NCBI GenBank assembly: GCA_020635015.1
Contig: JACKAP010000013.1
Location: 96,442 to 160,441, forward strand
Source of the DNA: Calditrichia bacterium
Lineage (GTDB): Bacteria; Calditrichota; Calditrichia; RBG-13-44-9; J075
Direction of reading: 5' to 3'
DNA length: 64,000 nt
How positions within the stretch are numbered: the first letter of the stretch is position 1; the number at the start of each line of letters is the position of its first letter. The notes under the pieces were generated by a model. That model saw only the letters and a list, made by a program, of their open reading frames with translations, searched no databases and had not been told where the DNA came from. Both the position numbers and the translations under genes were made by a program. This document shows positions 24,096 to 33,737 of the stretch, in pieces.

Positions 24096-27071
24096 ATGCA
24101 GAAGTACGCCAAGCCGAACTGTTTGTTTTTACTTGCCATCATTTTAACCGGTGCCTTAAGCTTTGGGGCGCTGGCGCAGGCAAAAGGTAAGCTTGCCGGG
24201 CAGGTAAAAGATAAGAGCAGCGACGACCCGTTGCCGGGCGTTAATATTTCGGTAGAAGGAACCAGTTTGGGGGCAGCCACCGATGAGGATGGTTTTTTCT
24301 ATATCATCAATGTACCCCCGGGCGAGTATAACGTGCGGGTGGAGATGATTGGTTATGCCACACTGGTAATGGAAAAAGTGCAAGTGAGCACGGACCAGAC
24401 CACTACCCTCAATGCGCAATTACAGGCGCAGGCAGTGGAAGGGCAGACCGTGGTGGTGGAGGCGGAACGGCCGGTGATTCAGCTGGATGTTTCCTCCAGC
24501 CAACGCATCGTCACCGAGGAAACCATCCAGGAAAGGCCGCTGGATAATTTCGAAGAGATCCTGGCCACGGAAGCCGGCATCAACCTGACCGCTTCCGCTG
24601 ACGGATCAGGCCTCCTGGTGCGCGGCGGGGGACTCAATGAGACCGATATTGTGGTTGATGGCCTCTCTACCCGTAATGAGCGCAATCAGCAGCCGGTGAC
24701 CAACATCAGCCTGACCGCGATCAAAGAGGTGGAAATCCTCACCGGAGGATTCAACGCCGAATACGGCGAGATCCGCTCCGGCCTGATCAACGTGACCACC
24801 AAGGAAGGCAGCCTCGACCGGTTTAACCTGAATCTCGATTACCGGATGAGCCCGGCGGCCCGCAAGCATTTCGGCCCCAGCCCCTTCGATGATGCAGGTC
24901 CGTTCTGGCGGGTGTATGCCGGACAGGATGCCTTCACCGGGGTAAATCAGGCGATGGTCGATAATAACGATTATCCCTTTACGTTTGTAGGATGGAATGA
25001 AGTGGCCCGTTCTCTGGTGGAAGACCCCGATCCCAACAATGACTTTACGCCGCAGGCGCTGCTGGAGATCTGGAAGTGGCAGCACCGCACCCGCGAATAC
25101 GCCCAGAAACCGGATCATGTGTTCGACGGCACCCTCAGCGGGCCGGTGCCCGGCACCGGGATCTCGTTCCTGCTGTCGCAGCGCTACGAAAACCTGCAAC
25201 TGGTCTATCCCTTAAGCCGTGACAATTCCACCAGCAGCAGCACGCTGCTGAAGCTGACCCAGCAGCTGAATCCCAAGATGAAGCTTTCTTTTACCAATAA
25301 CCTGATGGTGCTGCATGGGGTGAGCGGGTCGATCTACGATGATACCAACGGGATGATCACCGGCACCCGCGAGGGCACGGTGTATGCCCAGAACGTGGTC
25401 TCCGGTCAGGAATACCGGAAAATGTGGCACGACGCCAACTACAACCCGATCGAAACTGTGCAGTACCGCGGCGGGCTGTCGCTAAACCATGTGCTGAATC
25501 CCAGCACCTACTACGATCTGCGCCTGGAATACACCAATTACCAGACCACCCAGGAGCCGATCGGGCTGCGCGACACCACCGGCATCAAGCAGATCGGCGG
25601 CGTCTGGTTCGACGAGCAGCCTTTCGGCTATGTCGGCAGTGAACTGGGCAGCATCACCGAACAGTTCGATGTTCTCGGTGAGTTCATGATCTCCGGCGGC
25701 GGGCGGGGGCAGGACCATTCCCGTTATTGGGGATACCGCCTCTCCGGCGACCTGGTCTCCCAGGTGAACAAATATAACCAGGTCAAGACCGGCTTTACGA
25801 TCGATTACAGTTCATTCCATGAACGCCGCGAGATCAACCACGGCGCCACCACCACGCCGTATACGGTCAATCCCTCCAACTGGTGGCGTTATGACGAATC
25901 GCCCCTGAAACTGTCCGGCTACCTGCAGGACAAGCTGGAATATGAAGGGATGATCGCCAATATCGGGCTGCGCCTGGATTACATGCAGCCGGGTCTCAGT
26001 CCCTACAATCTCGATCCATCGTTCATTTTCTCCAATCTGCCTTATACCCTGCAGAACTGGCGGTCCAGCGAAAATAGCTTTGCCCCGTACGAAACCTCCG
26101 ACAAATCTTACAAGCTCTACCTGAGCCCGCGAATGGGTATTTCGCATCCGATGACCGCTACCAGCAAGATCTTTTTTAACTACGGCCATTTTTACCAGCC
26201 GCCGGTTAATGATCAGATCTTCAGCGTACGGCCCTTTTCCAGCAGCGCGACGCTGCCCCGGGTGAATGTGGACTGGCCCCGCACCATCGCCTATGAGATT
26301 GGCTATGAGCAGAGCGTGACCAGCGACTTCCTGGTGCACCTGCTGGGCTATTATAAAGATGTCGATAACCAGATCAGCGAACAGGAGATTGTGCCCCTGG
26401 ACGGTGAGAGCACGGTGCGCACCCTCAATAACAATAACTACGCCGATATCCGCGGCCTGCAGCTGCGCCTGGAACGGCGGGTGGGGCGCTGGTGGTACGG
26501 GTTCGCCTCGCTGGAATATATGGTGAGAAGCACCGGCCTGACCGGGTTCCGCTATGTTTATGAAGATCCCCAGTTGGCCGACCTGCAGCGCGAGAACGCC
26601 ACCCAGTTCCGGGATGATCCGGTGCCGGTGGTCACCACCAACCTGACCTTCCGCACCCCGGCCGACTTTGGCAGCATCACCGGCGACTGGCGGCTGAATG
26701 TATTGTTCGAGTGGTCGGACGGCGGCACCAGTCTATTGAATCCCGACGCGCCGCTTAGCGAGCAGCACCGGGTGGGAGTGATCGATTATCATAATCTCGA
26801 TCTCCTGCTGGAAAAGCGCCTGAAGCTGCTCAACACCCGCTTCGGAGTTTATATGCAGGTACGCAATGTAACCAATTATAAAGGATTTCCCAATCCCTTC
26901 AATTACACCCGCTACATCGACTCCCTGCATTTTCCCCATGAGCAGGGGGCGCAGAAAGGGAACGACAAACTGGGCGATTGGGACAAGCCGCATATCGACA
27001 TCGGGTGGAATGACTGGTCCCATTTCGTCAATCCGCGCGATATCTTTTTCGGCGTGCGGGTCCAATTGTGA
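24096..27071 (+). CDS. TonB-dependent receptor with carboxypeptidase-regulatory N-terminal domain
   Basis: 991 residues. A signal peptide (about 1-28, ending GALAQA) is followed by a CarboxypepD_reg-like beta-sandwich (GKLAGQVKDKSSDDPLPGVNISVEGT to about 118). Next comes the plug (DNFEEILATEAGINL, VRGGGLNETDIVVDGLSTRN, EVEILTGGFNAEYGEIRSGLINV, about 150-235) and then a large beta-barrel ending in FFGVRVQL. These receptors import large ligands across the outer membrane using TonB energy. AATAGGAGG precedes ATG 24096. No SusD-like partner is adjacent; the next genes encode a secreted protein and a PorV-like barrel. The ligand may be a glycan, given the hydrolases downstream, but metal chelates are possible. 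Confidence 0.9.
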   Translation: MQKYAKPNCLFLLAIILTGALSFGALAQAKGKLAGQVKDKSSDDPLPGVNISVEGTSLGAATDEDGFFYIINVPPGEYNVRVEMIGYATLVMEKVQVSTDQTTTLNAQLQAQAVEGQTVVVEAERPVIQLDVSSSQRIVTEETIQERPLDNFEEILATEAGINLTASADGSGLLVRGGGLNETDIVVDGLSTRNERNQQPVTNISLTAIKEVEILTGGFNAEYGEIRSGLINVTTKEGSLDRFNLNLDYRMSPAARKHFGPSPFDDAGPFWRVYAGQDAFTGVNQAMVDNNDYPFTFVGWNEVARSLVEDPDPNNDFTPQALLEIWKWQHRTREYAQKPDHVFDGTLSGPVPGTGISFLLSQRYENLQLVYPLSRDNSTSSSTLLKLTQQLNPKMKLSFTNNLMVLHGVSGSIYDDTNGMITGTREGTVYAQNVVSGQEYRKMWHDANYNPIETVQYRGGLSLNHVLNPSTYYDLRLEYTNYQTTQEPIGLRDTTGIKQIGGVWFDEQPFGYVGSELGSITEQFDVLGEFMISGGGRGQDHSRYWGYRLSGDLVSQVNKYNQVKTGFTIDYSSFHERREINHGATTTPYTVNPSNWWRYDESPLKLSGYLQDKLEYEGMIANIGLRLDYMQPGLSPYNLDPSFIFSNLPYTLQNWRSSENSFAPYETSDKSYKLYLSPRMGISHPMTATSKIFFNYGHFYQPPVNDQIFSVRPFSSSATLPRVNVDWPRTIAYEIGYEQSVTSDFLVHLLGYYKDVDNQISEQEIVPLDGESTVRTLNNNNYADIRGLQLRLERRVGRWWYGFASLEYMVRSTGLTGFRYVYEDPQLADLQRENATQFRDDPVPVVTTNLTFRTPADFGSITGDWRLNVLFEWSDGGTSLLNPDAPLSEQHRVGVIDYHNLDLLLEKRLKLLNTRFGVYMQVRNVTNYKGFPNPFNYTRYIDSLHFPHEQGAQKGNDKLGDWDKPHIDIGWNDWSHFVNPRDIFFGVRVQL

Positions 27072-27124
27072 TGAAGACGGCCGTGTCTCATGATCACAAA
27101 CTGTTTAGATCGGAGGAAAATTGA

Positions 27125-29221
27125 ATGAAACCATTGAAAATTAATCCTGTCGTCACCCTCCTGTGTTTGCTGAGTGTACTGGTACTGCTGGCCGGGCAGA
27201 TGCTGGCGCAGACCAGGACCCACAACCTGGGAGATTATAAATTCCGGGTAGAGATGGAGGAGACGATCAATACCAATGATGTGGAGCCCACCGGTGAATG
27301 GCCTCAGGATCACTTCCGTTACAGCACCGTGGTGTTCCATAACAGTGGCTTTGCCGTTTTTAAGTGGATCGACGAAAGCGGCACCGAACACGCCAAAGAG
27401 GATTTCCTCTGGCCGGTGTCCTACTATCAGGAAGCGCCCTACGGCATCCGCGAGGTGCGCCGCAGCGAACCGCCGGAAGTGTGGGTGACCGCCAACGGGC
27501 GGCGGCAGCTTTCTTCCCGGCGCTTCAACGGGACGGTCGATCCCAATCTGCCGGCCGACCAGATGATCGAAGTGCGTTATAAAGCCTATCCGGGCTTCGA
27601 CGTGCTCAAACGCACCTATTCTTATACCAATCCCAATCATGATGATTATGTGCTGGTGACCTATCGCTATCTCTGTACCTTCGACTGGGATGAGGACGGC
27701 GAGCCGGATACCGACGACACCCAGACCATGGAAGATGTGTATTTCATTTTCGGTTATTCCTTCCAGACCGCCGAAGGAACCTGGATCACCTATTCCCGCT
27801 GGTACGAAGAAGGGAAAGACGACTGGGCTTCCTATGAAGCGAAGCCGTCGGCGCTGGTGCCCGGCGGCCGGCCGGTGCATATGTCCTATGCCTGGGACGG
27901 CGACCATCCCGAAATCGTCGAGTTTGAAGCGGGAGGAGGAGAGTTTGATGATACCGGCGATCCCCGCTTTGCCACCGGTTCCGGGGGATCGGATGCCATG
28001 CCGTCGGCAGAATTTGTTTCCTCCGCCTATTCCGGTTTTGCCGCCCTGCATGTCGACGCCGCGCCGGGCAATACAAGCGATTGGCTGACCCAGCCGTTCT
28101 CGGTCAATGCGAATATGAGCATTTACAATGTGTGGGATTCGGATTTTCCCGGCTTTACCACGATCTGGGACTGGGCTGCTTCCGGCAGCAAACAGACCGT
28201 GGAAAACCAGTCCGGCTGGCCGGATGATGCCGGTGCCCAGGAAGACGAATATTGCTTCCAGGCATTCGGGCCGTACGATTTCCGCAAGGGCGATTCGATT
28301 ATGATTGCCTATGCGGTCGGCGCCAACGGGATCTCCCGCGATCTGGCGATCGAAAAAGGCCTGGAATGGCGCGACTGGTACCGCGGCGGCGCCTCCACCT
28401 TTGACGATGCCGCCAAGAATGAACTGCTGGCCACCGGCAAGGACTCGATCTTCCAGACCCTCGACCGGGCGCTCTGGACCTGGAACCGCAATCTGGATAT
28501 CCCCGATCCCCTGCCGGCGCCGGATCTGGAAGTGACCTCCGGTCCCAACCGCATCGAATTGGCATGGGAAGACCTCAGCGCCACCGGCGACTGGGACAGC
28601 GGCACCCCGGACCTCGATTATTACCGCATCTACCGCAAACGGGGCAACTTCCTGGTCGACACCTACACCGAACTGAACCCGGATGGCACCCATCTGCGCT
28701 GGGAACTGCTGGCGGAAGTGCCGGCCAGCCAGACCAGCTATATCGATAACGATGTGGTGCGCGGCGAAGCCTACCATTATGCGGTTACCGCCGTGGATGA
28801 CGGCTCGCAGAATACCAACGGGATCCGCCCCGGACAGCCGCTGGAGAGTTCCAAATACGCCAACCGTACCGAAGTGGCGGCGTTCGCCTTTGCACCCGGC
28901 GCCGAAACGGCCCAAAAAGTGCGCATCGTGCCCAATCCCTATGTGCGTAAGGCTGGCGATTTTAACTTTACCGGTGATGACAACAAGATCTTGTTTGTGA
29001 ATCTGCCGCCTTACTGTACTCTGAATATCTTTACCGTGACCGGCGACCTGGTTAAGACGATCGATCATAGCAGCGGCAGCGCCGATGAAAGCTGGGACCA
29101 GGTCACTAACGCCAACCAGTTTGTCGCCAGCGGGGTTTATATTCTACAAGTGGATGAAGCCTTTGATCTGGAGAAGAAACCAATGGAAGGCAGTATCGAA
29201 AAGTTCGTCATCATCAGATAA
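27125..29221 (+). CDS. Secreted protein of unknown function with fibronectin-like and sorting-type C-terminus
   Basis: 698 residues. A signal peptide ends near GQMLAQT (about 31). The body (35-440) is aromatic and acidic with no family I recognise. A fibronectin-III-like segment follows (about 465-575: PDLEVTSGPNRIELAWEDLS, DYYRIYRK, YHYAVTAVDDGSQNT). The last 100 residues (KVRIVPNPYVRKAGDFNF, LPPYCTLNIFTVTGDLVKTI, ASGVYILQVDE, KFVIIR) resemble the T9SS-like C-terminal domains of this phylum. Export to the surface and possible pairing with the TonB receptor are inferred. GGAGG lies eight bases before ATG 27125. Confidence 0.75.
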   Translation: MKPLKINPVVTLLCLLSVLVLLAGQMLAQTRTHNLGDYKFRVEMEETINTNDVEPTGEWPQDHFRYSTVVFHNSGFAVFKWIDESGTEHAKEDFLWPVSYYQEAPYGIREVRRSEPPEVWVTANGRRQLSSRRFNGTVDPNLPADQMIEVRYKAYPGFDVLKRTYSYTNPNHDDYVLVTYRYLCTFDWDEDGEPDTDDTQTMEDVYFIFGYSFQTAEGTWITYSRWYEEGKDDWASYEAKPSALVPGGRPVHMSYAWDGDHPEIVEFEAGGGEFDDTGDPRFATGSGGSDAMPSAEFVSSAYSGFAALHVDAAPGNTSDWLTQPFSVNANMSIYNVWDSDFPGFTTIWDWAASGSKQTVENQSGWPDDAGAQEDEYCFQAFGPYDFRKGDSIMIAYAVGANGISRDLAIEKGLEWRDWYRGGASTFDDAAKNELLATGKDSIFQTLDRALWTWNRNLDIPDPLPAPDLEVTSGPNRIELAWEDLSATGDWDSGTPDLDYYRIYRKRGNFLVDTYTELNPDGTHLRWELLAEVPASQTSYIDNDVVRGEAYHYAVTAVDDGSQNTNGIRPGQPLESSKYANRTEVAAFAFAPGAETAQKVRIVPNPYVRKAGDFNFTGDDNKILFVNLPPYCTLNIFTVTGDLVKTIDHSSGSADESWDQVTNANQFVASGVYILQVDEAFDLEKKPMEGSIEKFVIIR

Positions 29222-29274
29222 CCATCCGGATTGTCTGGATGCACGGATGAATTCAATCCTGATAGGAGGATAAC

Positions 29275-30282
29275 ATGAATCGAAAATGGAAATACATTTT
29301 TTCAATCGCCCTGGCCGCGCTGCTGCTGCAAACACCGCTCTGGGCGGACGGGGTCAGCAAGATCGCCCAGTCAGGCATGAAGTGGCTCTCGATCCCGGTC
29401 GGGGCTCGCGGTGCCGCCCTGGGCAGCGCCTATACCGCCATCGCCAATGACGCCAGCGCGGTCTTCTGGAATCCCGCCGGGGTGGCCTTCACCGAAGGCG
29501 GGCACCTCTTTCTGAACCAGAACCAATGGATCGCCGATATTACCGTCAATGCCGGAGCGGTCACCTGGAACAGCGGCAACTGGGGCGTCATTGGGCTCAA
29601 TTTCGCCACCGTCGACTGGGGGGTAATTCACGGCACCCAGCGGGCCGAGAATGAGGCCGGATTTGTCGAAACCGGAGAGTTCTCACCCAGCCATTTTGCG
29701 ATCGGCGTTAACTATGCCCGCAAGGTGTCCGACAAGTTCGCCATCGGCGGCAATGTCAAATTCCTGCACGAGGATCTGTTCGGCGAAGCGAATGTTTCGG
29801 AAGGCAGCTTTGCTGCCCCTACCGACGTAACCGCCAACACCAACCTGCTGGCGTTCGACTTCGGTACCGTGTATTATACCGGCTACCGCGACCTGCGCAT
29901 CGCCATGTCTTTTCAAAACTTCTCGAAGGAAGTGGTCTACCGTGAAGAATATTTTTCCCTCCCCCTGACCTTCCGGGTGGGAATGGCGATGGGATTGACC
30001 AATTTCTTTTCCGAAAATTCGCCCCACAATATCACGTTGGCGGTCGATGCCATGCACCCGCGGGATTTCTCCGAACGGATGCATTTCGGGATGGAATACA
30101 GTTTCCATGAACTGGTCTTCCTGCGCGGTGGCTATAAGACCAATTACGACCAGGAAGACTTTACCCTGGGTGCCGGGCTGCAGTATGACAGCGGCAACCT
30201 GGCGCTGGGCATCGATTACAGCTATGTGGCCTTCGAAAATTTCGACGGGGTGCACATGTTCTCGCTGGATTTCAAATTCTGA
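29275..30282 (+). CDS. PorV/PorQ-family outer-membrane beta-barrel protein
   Basis: 335 residues. A signal peptide ends near LWADG (25), followed by the family hallmark SGMKWLSIPVGARGAALGSAYTAIANDASAVFWNPAG. FadL/PorV-like barrel strands run to the end (FSLDFKF, terminal Phe). PorV is an outer-membrane part of the type IX secretion system that shuttles C-terminal-domain proteins, and PorQ is related. Several proteins here carry such C-terminal tails, which supports this role. AGGAGG lies seven bases before ATG 29275, and the gene is 53 bases after the previous one. Confidence 0.85.
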   Translation: MNRKWKYIFSIALAALLLQTPLWADGVSKIAQSGMKWLSIPVGARGAALGSAYTAIANDASAVFWNPAGVAFTEGGHLFLNQNQWIADITVNAGAVTWNSGNWGVIGLNFATVDWGVIHGTQRAENEAGFVETGEFSPSHFAIGVNYARKVSDKFAIGGNVKFLHEDLFGEANVSEGSFAAPTDVTANTNLLAFDFGTVYYTGYRDLRIAMSFQNFSKEVVYREEYFSLPLTFRVGMAMGLTNFFSENSPHNITLAVDAMHPRDFSERMHFGMEYSFHELVFLRGGYKTNYDQEDFTLGAGLQYDSGNLALGIDYSYVAFENFDGVHMFSLDFKF

Positions 30283-30353
30283 TACCGCCTTTGCCCGCAC
30301 GGGCAGGCGCTATAAGTTCCTTGTCGCGAAGAATCTTTACGGAGGAATGTCAA

Positions 30354-31535
30354 ATGAAATATAAACGAATGAAACTTTTCCTGGGGTCCCTGCTGGTCGC
30401 CGGCCTGCTGACGCTCGGTTGCGAGGACAATAACCAGCCGATCCTGGGTGTCGATGACACCGATCCCAACCCCACCGGCGGACCGGCGTCGTCGATCACG
30501 GTACTGTCGCCGACCGAAGGCTTCCTGAAGGATGTGGTGGTGATTCAGGGCAGCGGGTTTAACACCACCCCCGGCTACAACCTGGTGCGTTTCGGGAATA
30601 AGGTGGGCACGGTGACGGCGGCAACCGCCACCGAACTGACCGTGCAGACCCCCAACCTGGCCGATGTGACCGTGATGGTGCAGGTGGCGGTGAAGGGCTC
30701 GGAAGTCTGGAGCAATGAGCTGCCCTTTACCTTCAAACCCACCCTGACGGTTGTGGATTCGTCCACCGAGTGGCCCAACGGGGTCGATGTGGACGATGAC
30801 GGCAATGTGTATTTCGGCGCAACGGTGGGCGAGCAGATCATCAAAGTAACCCCGGACGGCGTGCGCTCGGTGTTTGCCGATGTACCGGTCCGAGGTGCGG
30901 TGCGCTTTGGCCCGGGCGGCTACCTCTATGTGTGCGAAAAATGGGAGGGCAAGGTGGTGCGTATCTCTCCGGACGGCGCCACCATCGAAGATGTGGCCGA
31001 GGTGAGCGATCCGGTCTCGCTGGACTGGGATGCCGACGGCAACCTGTATATCGTCTCCGGAGATGCCGGGATCAACATCATGGACAGCGGCGGCAACCTC
31101 AGCTACGTCGATCTCGACGGCGCTTCGGTGAAGAACTGCCGGGTGTTCGACGGGTATCTTTATATTTCCAAGATCTGGGATGCCCAGATCAGCCGTTTCC
31201 CAATCAACGGGGGTAGCCTGGGTGAGGAAGAAGTTTACCTGGATACCAACGATGACGGATACTCCCCCAGCAGCTTCGAATTCGATGAGAACGGCACCAT
31301 GTATTGGTCGCATGCCTGGGATACCAACCTCTACACCCTTACTCCCGACGGCAGCACCGGTGAGGTGCTCTACGAAGGAGAGATGGGCGATCCGGCTGGC
31401 TCTCCGCTGCGCTATATGACCTTCCATAACAAGTCGATCTACGCCGTCTACCCCGGCTGGGGAGAGGGCGGTATCGGGCAGGTGCAAAGCGCTTATATCG
31501 GGGTGATGCAGGCGCCCAATTACGGCCGGCAATGA
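30354..31535 (+). CDS. Lipoprotein with IPT/TIG domain and beta-propeller (NHL/SMP-30-like) repeats
   Basis: 393 residues from ATG 30354, which has GGAGG eight bases upstream. The signal peptide ends in the lipobox LTLGC (near residue 24). An IPT/TIG domain follows (about 43-125: ITVLSPTEGFLKDVVVIQGSGF, LTVQTPNLADVTVMVQV). Then come propeller blades of the type WPNGVDVDDDGNVYFGATVG, GAVRFGPGGYLYVCE and VSLDWDADGNLYIVSGDAG to the C-terminus. Such lipoproteins often bind glycans or act as surface scaffolds in FCB bacteria, which suggests it could replace SusD beside the TonB receptor. That is inference; no SusD fold is present. Confidence 0.8.
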   Translation: MKYKRMKLFLGSLLVAGLLTLGCEDNNQPILGVDDTDPNPTGGPASSITVLSPTEGFLKDVVVIQGSGFNTTPGYNLVRFGNKVGTVTAATATELTVQTPNLADVTVMVQVAVKGSEVWSNELPFTFKPTLTVVDSSTEWPNGVDVDDDGNVYFGATVGEQIIKVTPDGVRSVFADVPVRGAVRFGPGGYLYVCEKWEGKVVRISPDGATIEDVAEVSDPVSLDWDADGNLYIVSGDAGINIMDSGGNLSYVDLDGASVKNCRVFDGYLYISKIWDAQISRFPINGGSLGEEEVYLDTNDDGYSPSSFEFDENGTMYWSHAWDTNLYTLTPDGSTGEVLYEGEMGDPAGSPLRYMTFHNKSIYAVYPGWGEGGIGQVQSAYIGVMQAPNYGRQ

Positions 31536-31547
31536 TGAACAACATAT

Positions 31548-31725
31548 CCACGGATTACACGGATTGATTAAAATGATCGTGTATGGGTGTATGGGTGTAT
31601 GGGTTGATGGGTTAAATGGATGATGGGACCGGGGCGAGTCGCGACTCGCCCCGAAGGCCCGTTTTTCCCCATTCACTCATCCACCCATCAACCCATACAC
31701 GAAGTCTTTCCGTGTTCATCCGTGG
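31548..31725. repeat. Three-level nested palindrome
   Basis: Outer arms: CCACGGATTACACGG (31548-31562) and CCGTGTTCATCCGTGG (31710-31725). Middle arms: CGTGTATGGG-type 8-bp repeats (31578-31625) and their complement ending CCCATACACG (31667-31701). Innermost: a 22-base perfect palindrome at 31631-31652 with half-site GGGGCGAGTCG. Each level lies wholly inside the loop of the level outside it. Confidence 0.9.
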
Positions 31726-31744
31726 CTTTAAAAAAAGGAGATCT

Positions 31745-32758
31745 ATGAAATCGTTCGTGATGCTACTGCTTCTGCTTTGCCTGGCCACCTGGGGTTTCTC
31801 CCAAAGCAAGGGAGGGCGCTGGGAATTCGAGAACAACGGCGACGATACCGCCGCCTGGGACCTTGCCGATAATCCGGGCGCGTTGCAGAATCAAGCCGGC
31901 TACGCTGACCTGCCTCCTTTGCAGCAGGGTAGCGCCTACCTCTGGCTGGATACTACCTCGACTCACAACTTCCTGAAAGTGGAAGACAGTGATGACCTGG
32001 ATTTCGACGATGAAAATGTCGGGATCTCCGCCTGGATCTATCCGGTCGTGCTCAACGATGTGCATTACCTGGTCAACAAGGGCGAGCAAAGCAAGAATCC
32101 CAAGACCACCAACTATTCTCTGCGTATCGCTATGAATTCCAACCAGCTTGAATTCCTGATCCGCGATGCCAACAACCAGGCGCAGGTAGTTGCTTCCAGC
32201 TTCACCATCACCGAAAATACCTGGAATTTTGTGGCCGCTTATTACGATTTCAGCGCCGGCAAGGTGTATATGTGGAACGATCCGGCCCAGCCGCCGGTGG
32301 ATACCCTGGATTTTAGTCAGAGCATTTTCGGCAATAGCGAGCCCCTGGCGATCGGCAGCTGGTACCGCGACGATCCGGCCAATCCGTCGATCAAGGATTT
32401 TAAAGGGCGCATGGATGATGTGCGCATCAGCGGCCGGATGGAGGATATCATTCCTTCCGCCAGCGGCCTGGAGCGGCCGGATGAGCTGATCCCGGGAACA
32501 TTTTCGCTGCATCAGAATTATCCCAATCCCTTTAATCCCGCCACCCGGATCGCCTTCGATATCGAGAAAGCCGCCCGGGTGCGGCTGACGGTTTACAATC
32601 TCGCCGGGCAGGAGGTGGCGATGCTGGTCGATCAATACCTGACGCCGGGACGCTACCAGGCTGGATTTGATGCCGGATCGCTGGTTTCCGGGGTTTATTT
32701 TTACCGGCTTTCGAACGGCGCCGATCAGCAAACCCGTAAAATGCTGTTGGTGCGCTAA
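31745..32758 (+). CDS. Secreted LamG-like lectin-fold protein with T9SS-type sorting tail
   Basis: 337 residues from ATG 31745, preceded by AAAGGAG. The signal peptide ends in WGFSQS (about 20). A concanavalin A/LamG-like domain spans about 25-230 (WDLADNPGALQNQAGYADL, VGISAWIYPVVLNDVHYLVNKGE, NTWNFVAAYYDFSAGKVYMW, FKGRMDDVRISGR). The C-terminal domain starts with FSLHQNYPNPFNPATRIAFDI and has LTVYNLAGQEVAMLVD, LVSGVYFYRLS and KMLLVR. This is the sorting type that FCB bacteria use for secretion by T9SS-like systems. Carbohydrate binding is likely from the fold. The longer upstream open frame lies in repeat DNA. The TAATG overlap couples it to the next gene. Confidence 0.88.
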   Translation: MKSFVMLLLLLCLATWGFSQSKGGRWEFENNGDDTAAWDLADNPGALQNQAGYADLPPLQQGSAYLWLDTTSTHNFLKVEDSDDLDFDDENVGISAWIYPVVLNDVHYLVNKGEQSKNPKTTNYSLRIAMNSNQLEFLIRDANNQAQVVASSFTITENTWNFVAAYYDFSAGKVYMWNDPAQPPVDTLDFSQSIFGNSEPLAIGSWYRDDPANPSIKDFKGRMDDVRISGRMEDIIPSASGLERPDELIPGTFSLHQNYPNPFNPATRIAFDIEKAARVRLTVYNLAGQEVAMLVDQYLTPGRYQAGFDAGSLVSGVYFYRLSNGADQQTRKMLLVR

Positions 32759-33402
32759 TGAGACATTTACTGAAGCTCTGTTTGCTGCCGGCGCTGCTGG
32801 GGGTAGGACTGTCCCGCTGCGCATCCACCGTACCGCTGACGTTGGAGGAGCCCCGCCCGGGGCAGAGTCTGCTGGTGGGCGCGGTGCTGCTGGAGAACGA
32901 CGGCATCGAGGAGGTTTACGAAGCCAAGACCGCCAATATTGTAGTGGTGCTGGTAGGAAAATCGACTCGCGACGGTAAGGAAACCACCGAATCCTACCGG
33001 GTGAAAACCGACCGCGAAGGCTATTTTATGCTGCCCAACGTACCGCCCGGCGCGTATGTGCTGAAAGGGATCGAGGTCGACCTGGGATATGAAACCCGCC
33101 TGTTCCTCACCTCCCGCTGGGAAGGCAATCAGCAGATCTATTATCCCGGAGAAGGGAGAATCGATCATACCGTCCGGATATGGCCGGAGGAGGTGAATAC
33201 CCGGGTGATCGACCTGCGGATTTGCTATTTCCGGATTGATGCCGCCCTGCGCACCCTGCACAAGCGTTTTCCCCGGCTGCAGAACACCGCCCTGACGCTG
33301 CGGGATAAAACCTATACCATGGAAAATCCGCAGGAATATTTCCGGGTCAAGTATCCCGGCTCAGCCTGGTTTACCGAGGTCCCGCCGGGGGAAACGCCGT
33401 AA
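32758..33402 (+). CDS. Exported protein, probable lipoprotein, with carboxypeptidase-regulatory-like domain
   Basis: 214 residues. The N-terminus MRHLLKLCLLPALLGVGLSRC is a signal sequence ending in Cys, but Arg at -1 is unusual for a lipobox. Residues about 35-110 (SLLVGAVLLENDGIEEVYEA, VKTDREGYFMLPNVPPGAYVLKGIEV) look like a CarboxypepD_reg/Cna-B-type beta-sandwich. The rest is unrecognised. The start ATG overlaps the previous stop (TAATG), so both are co-translated and may interact at the surface. Confidence 0.7.
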   Translation: MRHLLKLCLLPALLGVGLSRCASTVPLTLEEPRPGQSLLVGAVLLENDGIEEVYEAKTANIVVVLVGKSTRDGKETTESYRVKTDREGYFMLPNVPPGAYVLKGIEVDLGYETRLFLTSRWEGNQQIYYPGEGRIDHTVRIWPEEVNTRVIDLRICYFRIDAALRTLHKRFPRLQNTALTLRDKTYTMENPQEYFRVKYPGSAWFTEVPPGETP

Positions 33403-33737
33403 GGGTTGTTTGCCACAGAGACACAGAGATCCCGGCTCGGCCTGCGGCCGCAGCCAATGGGTAAATGCCTAATGCCTATTGGTGAATGCTCATTGTCAGT
33501 TATCTTGACCGCGATAACATTGCCTAAGCAGCAAATACTCTGTCGCGAATTATTCCCCACCTTGGTAAGGAGGGGACAGATTGGCGAAGCGTCCAGCAAG
33601 CCAATCAGGGGCGGTTGCACGCGTTCCAACCGCCCCTGGACCGTTCGCTGAACGCTTCACGGCCCTGTCCCCGCCTTGAAAATGCGGGGAATAATATGCG
33701 CTATAAAACTTTGCTAAAAAACAAAGTGAGACCGTTT
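33403..33737. repeat. Half CACAGAG repeat followed by a full family J element (33549-33695)
   Basis: 33412-33430 carries only the left CACAGAG arm. Family J has end arms ATTATTCCCC (33549-33558) and GGGGAATAAT (33686-33695), and between them an inner hairpin with arms GGGGCGGTTG and CAACCGCCCC. The right end of the element supplies an ATG (33696) in frame with the amidohydrolase gene. Confidence 0.8.

Noticed and set aside
26912..29068. Long antisense open frames (718 aa here, also about 607 aa at 35373-37196 and 661 aa at 37763-39748).
   Set aside because: They lie opposite genes with signal peptides and recognisable domains, have no domains of their own and reflect G+C-rich third positions.
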